Shown piece after piece: positions 1-48,419 of a stretch of DNA of 48,419 bases. This DNA comes from Paulinella micropora (taxonomy: Eukaryota; Cercozoa; Imbricatea; Euglyphida): the NCBI GenBank assembly GCA_009731375.1, contig BJOX01000243.1, positions 597,408 through 645,826 of the forward strand, given 5' to 3'. The notes under the pieces were generated by a model. That model made no database searches, was not told where the DNA came from, and saw only the letters and a list, made by a program, of their open reading frames with translations. The position numbers and the translations under genes are program-made. The first letter of the stretch is position 1. The number at the start of each line of letters is the position of its first letter.

Positions 1-13
1 GATAGATAGATAG

Positions 14-365
14 ATGAGATATCGACTAATGTCAGAAAAAAGGAGCTTCTGATTTCGTCAACCAAGGAAGTCTGTGGGTAAAGTATTAACCCGATGCCCA
101 GCTAAGCCGTGATGTTTGCACGGAAGGGACTGATACAGGCGATACCAAATCTCCCTAGTACCAGGCGGGGTGGGGGCTCGTACCAAAGCTCCCACCTCCA
201 TTACAGAGGACCCAGTAAGCAGATGGAGTTTCGAGACTGTTCGACAGTCTAGTATAAACCGACAGAGCACTGTGGGCTTTATTCCGGGCTCAACAACGAG
301 AAAGGGCACCCTGAGGGAACAGGATTGTGCTTCCCGTCGCTATTTCGGCATGCGACTTATTGGCG

Positions 366-367
<2 letters not shown>
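14..367 (-). mobile_element. Family A retroposon copy A1, 5'-truncated
   Basis: Unique sequence between two GATA tracts, homologous to eight other loci in the window. Read on the minus strand it ends TCGATATCTCATC and runs straight into (ATCT)n. Its other end is truncated within the element, and GATA repeats resume at once. No coding capacity is seen. A conserved hairpin, AGACTGT-CGA-ACAGTCT, lies in the middle of the family. Class is unknown; a non-autonomous non-LTR retroposon is the best inference. Confidence 0.7.
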
Positions 368-449
<82 letters not shown>

Positions 450-469
450 GTAGATAGATGTAGATAGAT

Positions 470-567
<98 letters not shown>

Positions 568-576
568 TATTGGATG

Positions 577-637
<61 letters not shown>
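366..637. repeat. (GATA)n microsatellite
   Basis: Nearly pure GATA array with a few GTA interruptions, continuing the tract that flanks family A copy A1. Apparent reading frames are repeat translations only. Confidence 0.95.
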
Positions 638-679
638 GGGTAAAGGATTTGTTCCCATTTTCTCTCATAGTGCGTTTCT

Positions 680-742
680 TTCTTCTTTTTCTTCTTCTTC
701 TTCTTCTTCTTCTTCTTCTTCTTCTTCTTCTTCTTCTTCTTC
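680..742. repeat. (TTC)n microsatellite
   Basis: Short TTC array in the space after the stop codon of the minus-strand gene that ends at 846. No gene is seen between 640 and 845. Confidence 0.9.
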
Positions 743-845
743 TATTTATGATAACGGATTATTCAAGGGAGGACTCAAACTTAATACTGCGAAAAGTATT
801 AAATGAACTGAGGTGTTAACCTTCAAGTACTAGGGTCAGAAGGAA

Positions 846-1301
846 CTATGTGACTGTGTGATTACTATGATGGATACAGCCGGGTTCAAACATGGTGTAT
901 TCGCTCCAGCTAGCTTTTGACATACGGCAGGGGTTCTCGCAATCTAACTCAGGCTCATAGTGTCTCCATACGTTATAAGCTATGTCGAGTGTCTGGTTCA
1001 GAACATTAATAACTTCTTCAGCGTCGGGTTTGAAGTTCCACTTGTTGTAGTCCTTGAAAATCGGGTTCTTGATCATGAGATTAAAGTGCGCTTTTTCTGA
1101 CGTCTTGTTTGGCTTGTGCTGGGATAAGGTCGTTGAATACGATTCGATCGCTGATCTGGAGTCTGGGCTCACAGAAGAAATCCGTAACTGATATGGTGGA
1201 AGGTCGCTGAACTTAGTAAAAACGTTCGGGAAATCGAACAGTTCCGTGGGTTTTGGGGTAGCTTGAAGCAAGACATCTTGTGTCACCGTCGTACTGACCA
1301 T
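846..1301 (-). CDS. Unrecognised protein, probable 3'-terminal exon
   Basis: About 151 codons of complex, non-repetitive sequence, from a Met codon at 1301 to a stop at 846. Visible features are several N-glycosylation sequons (NKT, NQT, NHT), a C-x3-C pair (DCENPC) followed by a third Cys (EPGC), and aromatic-rich stretches such as NVWRHYEPELD. The sequons and cysteines would suit a secreted or luminal domain (inference). The frame stays open upstream to 2036 through Thr and Asn runs made of (TTG)n repeats, so the protein may carry a long Thr/Asn-rich region or may start with an upstream exon. It is divergent from the protease gene. I do not recognise the family. Confidence 0.5.
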   Translation of the reverse strand: MVSTTVTQDVLLQATPKPTELFDFPNVFTKFSDLPPYQLRISSVSPDSRSAIESYSTTLSQHKPNKTSEKAHFNLMIKNPIFKDYNKWNFKPDAEEVINVLNQTLDIAYNVWRHYEPELDCENPCRMSKASWSEYTMFEPGCIHHSNHTVT

Positions 1302-1496
1302 TGTTGTTTTTGTTGTTGTTGTTGTTGTTGTAAATTTAATTACAGTAACTAAACCAGTGGCATGATGGTGCATGGATAACGGCCTTAAACCCACTTCAAG
1401 ACGTAGATGTCTAATCATCCCCGGCCGACACGGGACGCCAGAGCGTCTCATTGTACTATAGGACGAGCTCAAAGACAAGAAAAAAGAAAGAGGAAA

Positions 1497-1505
1497 AGTT
1501 GTTGT

Positions 1506-1539
<34 letters not shown>

Positions 1540-1573
1540 ATTGTTGTTGTTGTTGTTGTTGTTGTCGTCGTCG

Positions 1574-1610
<37 letters not shown>

Positions 1611-1627
1611 GTTGTTGTTGTTGTTGT

Positions 1628-1710
<83 letters not shown>

Positions 1711-1723
1711 TTAATAATAATAG

Positions 1724-1758
<35 letters not shown>

Positions 1759-1760
1759 GG
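1497..1760. repeat. (TTG)n trinucleotide array
   Basis: TTG/GTT array with short TCG and TTA interruptions. On the minus strand it reads as poly-Thr, poly-Asn or poly-Gln. It is in frame with the coding segment ending at 846, so part may be translated; otherwise it is intronic. Confidence 0.85.
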
Positions 1761-2036
1761 TTGTGGTTGCTGTTGTTGTGGTTGCTGAATTGTTGTCGTT
1801 GTCGCTGTTTTTGTTCGGGTGGTGGTGGTGGTATCGTGGTAATGGTTGTGGTCTTCGTACATGTTGGGGTTGATTGTTTGTGTTGTGGTCGGGTCTTTTT
1901 CCTCGTCTCCTTTGCCTTCGTTGCGGTGGAATTCTTTTTTTCTTCTTGTTTTGACAGTTGACAGAACAATTTTACGAATGGAATGAACGTTCACACGCAA
2001 AGCAAAGTTACGAATCATTGTCTCTCTCTTTCTCAC

Positions 2037-2465
2037 TCTGTCCTCTCACTTTCTTGTTTGCCCTGAAAGTCTCCTGAATTGATCGTCAGAACAACCCGTT
2101 CAGAAATGGAAATCAGAAATCTTTTCTTCCTTCCATGCATTGCATTTTGTTTCCTTTTCAGACAAAAGTACCGTCCTCACGATTGGTCTTTTGATCTTGT
2201 TGTTAAAAGGTTTTATGGTTCTGGCTCTGCAATCAAAAAACGTCGGACCAAATTATTTGTCCGGATGCCTGTATCCAATGGGCTACTGCCCTTTTTACCG
2301 GATTTGAATTGCCTTTTTTTTGCAAACTGCGTCCATTTTTTCGGCATTGTTTTGGGTGGCTGTTGTGATCTCTCACATTCTCCCTTCCTCTTCTTTTTAT
2401 TTATTTATTAGCGGTATTATCATTATTACCTTTTTTTTTTTTTCTTTCAACGTGGTCAACCTCCC
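2037..2465. promoter_or_regulatory. Presumed divergent intergenic region
   Basis: About 430 bp of AT-rich, mostly non-repetitive DNA between the minus-strand gene and the first candidate exon of the plus-strand protease. A (T)n run lies at 2430-2441. No clear TATA box or initiator can be named. The role is inferred only from the divergent layout. Confidence 0.3.
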
Positions 2466-44655
<42,190 letters not shown>

Positions 44656-45000
44656 GGCTAAGCCTAACTTCAATAGAGATCACGAAAAAAGCCGATTAGG
44701 GCTTCGCGGGACGCAGATCAGACGGCATAAGATGCGAATGCAAACCACCAGAGTCTGGCTGAATCTGCGCTGCATTGCGCTCGCGCTTGTGGGCGTTCAG
44801 GGCAGCGGAGCATGACGTTTTTAGCGAATTCTAGTGCTGGTTTTACGCGTGTGGTGACTCATTTGAACGCTCGTATCAAGAGCATTCTGATAGCTATGGC
44901 AGATCTATTGGACACAAGCATTGGCTAAGAACGAAGCGCTTGAAGTGATGGTTCCTTGTATATTCGCTCAGAAGGAACGGCAACTGGGGCGTTGTGTTTG
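44656..45000 (+). other. Presumed 3' UTR and downstream sequence
   Basis: Non-repetitive DNA after the stop codon. No ORF of interest; direct pieces GATTAGGGCT occur twice (44651, 44693). Confidence 0.4.
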
Positions 45001-45478
45001 TGTGCGTGTGTGTGTGTGTGTGTGTGTGGATGGGTGGGGGGGTGGATGGATGGATGGATGGATGGATGGATGGATGGATGTGTGTGTGTGTGTGTGTGCG
45101 TGTAATGTATGTATGTATGTATGTATGTATGTATGTATGTATGTATGTACTTATGTATGTATGTATGGCATGTATGTATGTATGTATGTATGTATGCATG
45201 CATGTATGTATGTATGTATGTATGTATGTATGCATATATGTATGTATGTACGTAATCTATGTATGTATGTACGTAATCTATGTATGTATCTATATATGTA
45301 ATCTATGTACGTATGTACGTATGTACGTATGTACGTATGCACGTATGTAGTTTGTACGTATGTACGTATGTATGTATGTACGTATCTACGTATGTACGTA
45401 CGTACGTACGTATACGTATGTACGTACGTATGTATGTATGTATGTATNNNNNNNNNNGAGAGTAGCCCGAGAGGGAGA

Positions 45479-45534
<56 letters not shown>

Positions 45535-45565
45535 TAGACAGACAGACAGACAGAGAGAGAATAAG
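45001..45565. repeat. (TG)n, (GGAT)n, (ATGT)n/(ACGT)n and (GA)n
   Basis: Arrays with a 10-base N gap (45448-45457). A CGTAATCTATGTATGTA unit repeats twice at 45250-45290. Confidence 0.93.
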
Positions 45566-46143
45566 ATAACAGATAACAAGGGGACTGAAAGGACAAGGGC
45601 CGATTCTGCGTTTTGTGTCTTCTTTACTTGGTTCATCTTTCCGGAGTCGGTCTCAGTCGTCGTTTCCTCTAAAAAAAACACATCTCAATTTGAATTTATC
45701 TAGGTCATGTATATTTATATATTTAAAATTGTGTTTGTGGGTGTGTCTGTGTGTCGTATGTGGGTGTCTATATCTGCGTATTATATCTTAACTATCCTCC
45801 CACTCCCTCGACGTCTGATGTGGTTAAGTTAGTAAATGATTACTGTATATCATGGTTCAATACCTTTGTCTTCCCACTCAGTCCCATGAGTGCTGGCAAG
45901 TATTCTGTTATATCTAAAACAGTGCTTGCGTAAATGATTTTTTTTGTTATTAATATACCAGCACTGTTTTATTATATAATAATAGATGATAAGAGGCTTG
46001 CCACTCACAGAGCTGCGTTGGAAGCAGAAGAGAAAAAATGGAAGAGTTTCCACTGACCGTCTGAAGTCAACGACTTTAATTATTGAAGAGCGCTTGCTAA
46101 AAATTTTGTATCTCTGGATACGTCTTCCATTTTCAAGTTATTA

Positions 46144-46409
46144 ATATTACTGGGTACATTCAAGTGTCAAACTCAGCCATAGAATTTGTGTCAAGGGGCA
46201 GATTTCAGATTAGCGGCCAGATTTCAGATTAGTGGTCAGAATTCAAATTAGTGCAACTTAACGGCTATATCCGTCCGCAAAATCTGCATAATTTTTGCGA
46301 AATATTACCGTTAAATTGAACTAATTTGAATTCTGACCACTAGTCTAAAATCTGACCCTTAACTCAAATTCACTGGCTGAGTTTGACACTTGAATGTACT
46401 CAGTAATAT
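46144..46409. mobile_element. Foldback MITE, 266 bp
   Basis: Both ends read ATATTACTG(G/A)GTACATTCAAG inwards and continue as TGTCAAACTCAGCCA and CAGAATTCAAATTAGT. Almost the entire element is one long inverted repeat, arms of about 110-130 bp, centred near 46280. The left arm has a 19-base internal duplication (AGATTTCAGATTA twice). AT-rich ends and no coding capacity. Non-autonomous DNA transposon by inference. Confidence 0.85.
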
Positions 46410-47524
46410 CTCTTCACTCTGCTTCCCACTCAGCTCTACGAGCGGCAATATTACAATAGTATTAATACGACTCATGATAGTCATTTAATAACCGATAACT
46501 GTTATAACGATATGAACTTCTGACTGACGTCGGAATACCTAACGTAAGGACTCCCGGACCGTAGGCTTCCAGACCGTGCCAAGGATAACCGACAGACCGG
46601 AACGGCACGATAAGTTAAATTCAAGTTGTTTACTTGAATACATCATAGTAGTAATACAATACAACTTGCGGCCTGTACGGCGCTGCCGACGACCGCCTGT
46701 CACTCAGGTTCGTATTTGCATTCTATCCCGAGGTTGATCGGCCGCGGCGGTGTAAGTTCGACTTCTCGCGCGCCGCATAGGCCGGGTGAGCGCGCTCGGG
46801 GGAGAAGGGATTATGCGGGGCGGCACAGCCGGTATCAATATTATATTAATATAATGGCAATATGAATAATATTTCAAGTTGGGCCGGTCGGACACGGAGC
46901 GCGCCTGGGAGTGGCATCAATGATTCGTATCTCTGACCTTTGCCGCACCGTGTGGCTCGGACAGCGGTGCCATTGAACGGCCGCCATTCGGATGACGAAG
47001 TTGTCGGTGACATAAGTCTAAGAGTAGGCTTCTTGCACTATTGGTATATTGCATGGCCGATCTGGCCCGTGACATACTCAACAAGTGGAGTATGGGTAGG
47101 TGAGGCAAAGCAATGCAAAGTTAGAGTGCTTGCCAGGAAAGACTTTTCCGCCAACTTAATCATGGCATATTTTTTCCATCTTCAACTTACGCAAACTTGC
47201 ACTGTTTTAATATATACTAATATAACTTGAAATCATAGTACTTGCCACTCGAGTCGTAGTAGTGAATATGATTACCAGGTGACTCAATGTGATTACCCGG
47301 AGGTGAGGAGTAGGTCCAATGGTGATCAGAGTCACATGTATTGATCAATCACTGCAATAATGATTACTGTATGGTAATATTTCATTAAAAGTCAGGCAGC
47401 GTATGAATACTCAGCTCCAGTTACTCTTCCCATTCGTCCCTTTAAGTGGCAAGTTTTCTCTGACAAATTCAGTTCAAATTCTGTTGCTCAGTGTCAGTAT
47501 GTGATTGCATTACTAATAATGGTC

Positions 47525-47557
47525 ATAGTATATATATATATATGTATATATATATAC

Positions 47558-47612
<55 letters not shown>
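47525..47612. repeat. (TA)n tract
   Basis: TA repeats with TATG/TATAC interruptions in the intergenic region. Confidence 0.93.
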
Positions 47613-47614
<2 letters not shown>

Positions 47615-47879
47615 TTCTGATCTCAACGCTCAGACTGATTGAACGAAGTTAGTAAGTCAAAAGCCTCCAAATGTAAATACCCACTGCAGGAGAATCCTAT
47701 GGCCATTAATACTTGCTCATAATCCACATCACCACCAACACCGGTACTAACAGCAACAGTGTGAGAAGTCTCAGCTTAGTTGATGGAACAGGTCATGACT
47801 GCTTCTTTTCAGAACACAAACAACACCATCACGTACCGGCCCGCCCACACCGCAAAACTGGCTCCTGCTCACCGATATC

Positions 47880-47880
<1 letters not shown>

Positions 47881-47951
<71 letters not shown>
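47881..47951. repeat. Poly-C (poly-G on minus) bordering a gap
   Basis: 71 C in a row followed by 10 N. Such G runs can form quadruplexes and stop sequencing. It falls after the acidic tail of the VMA21-like frame. Confidence 0.95.
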
Positions 47952-47961
47952 NNNNNNNNNN

Positions 47962-48265
47962 GCCCGGTCCTGCCCTGCCCCTCCGCCTCCTCGCCCTCCC
48001 CTTCCTCCTCGTCTTCCTCCTCGTCTTCCTCCTCCTCCTCCTGCCCTGTGTTGGAGTTTTCCTTTTGTTCCCCGGCCTCTTCCTCGTCCTCGTCCTTCTC
48101 CTTCAAGAAGGCCGTAATGACGCCGATCATGACCACGTTCACCACCACCACCGCCGCCATACCCGACCACGTAGAGCGCTTGTTGCTATCCAAGTGTTTG
48201 AATAAGAGAAAGTAACAAATGAAGAAGGTGCAGATGGGGATGAACACCATCATCATCGTGGCAAT
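47962..48265 (-). CDS. VMA21-like V-ATPase assembly protein, partial
   Basis: A minus-strand exon opens after acceptor TGACAG at 48266. It reads IATMMMVFIPICTFFICYF (first transmembrane segment), KHLDSNKRSTWS (loop), MAAVVVVNVVMIGVITAFL (second segment), then KEKDEDEEEAG and a long Glu-rich tail that runs into poly-G and an N gap. Two hydrophobic helices with a short polar loop, a Pro-Ile in helix 1 and V-rich helix 2 match the VMA21 layout, an ER chaperone for the V-ATPase proton channel. The 5' exon lies beyond the window. The acidic tail is much longer than in human or yeast VMA21, and its end is not defined. Confidence 0.6.
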
Positions 48266-48295
48266 CTGTCACACATACACATACAAATGAACACG

Positions 48296-48419
<124 letters not shown>

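Larger units (their letters stand above)
45566..47870. other. Intergenic AT-rich region
   Basis: About 2.3 kb, mostly non-repetitive and AT-rich, apart from a GC-rich stretch at 46670-46830. Holds a MITE (46144-46409) and a (TA)n tract (47525-47612). Short open frames at 46940-47230 show no family features, and I do not call a gene. Confidence 0.5.

Noticed and set aside
46917-47230. Overlapping open frames (plus MPHRVARTAV..., minus MPHLPILHLL...)
   Set aside because: Both about 60-96 codons, no recognisable domain, no splice or repeat support; treated as intergenic.

Overview
This is a window of eukaryotic nuclear DNA. It has multi-exon genes with GT-AG introns, tRNA-derived SINEs, a non-LTR retrotransposon fragment and MITE-like inverted repeats. 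Most of it is microsatellite: (ATCT/GATA)n, (TC)n, (ATAC)n, (TTC)n, (TAC)n, (TTA)n, (GAT)n, (ATTC)n. Sixteen runs of N interrupt it, several inside microsatellites. The host lineage cannot be fixed from sequence alone. The protease lacks vertebrate-cathepsin-like sequence, and its long C-terminal extension would suit a protist, but a repeat-rich invertebrate is not excluded.

The main content is one plus-strand gene hidden in the repeats. Joining short islands of unique sequence by splice sites and codon phase gives a 27-exon model from about 2466 to 44655. It has 1,863 coding bases (620 codons plus stop) spread over 42 kb, so about 4% is coding. All junction phases agree, and the exons from 6179 onward agree without ambiguity. 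The product is a papain-like (C1A) cysteine peptidase. The oxyanion Gln is about residue 133, the catalytic Cys about 139 (in a 37-base exon at 9755), the His about 356 (24439) and the Asn about 381 (26885). About 240 unrecognised residues follow, ending in an acidic tail and TAG at 44653. The first exons (2466-5429) are less certain.

The introns have an unusual structure. Upstream of many exons lie tandem copies of [microsatellite + acceptor + 5' edge of that exon]. Downstream of several lie copies of [3' edge + donor + microsatellite]. The complete exon sits where the two series meet. Twelve or more exons show this, with up to about twenty copies.

Other content, left to right: a minus-strand terminal exon of an unrecognised Thr/Asn-rich protein (846-1301), divergent from the protease; nine loci of a roughly 550 bp retroposon (family A); a LINE 3' end with a nuclease-like ORF and three more truncated copies (family B); tRNA-derived SINEs in (TTA)n tracts; a roughly 390 bp repeat (family C); a tandem 493 bp unit (family D); a 3' intergenic region with a foldback MITE (46144-46409); and, at the right end, a minus-strand exon that looks like VMA21, a V-ATPase assembly factor. 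Families A, B and the SINE are flanked on both sides by the same simple repeat that forms their 3' tail, which suggests that retroposition and microsatellite growth are coupled here.
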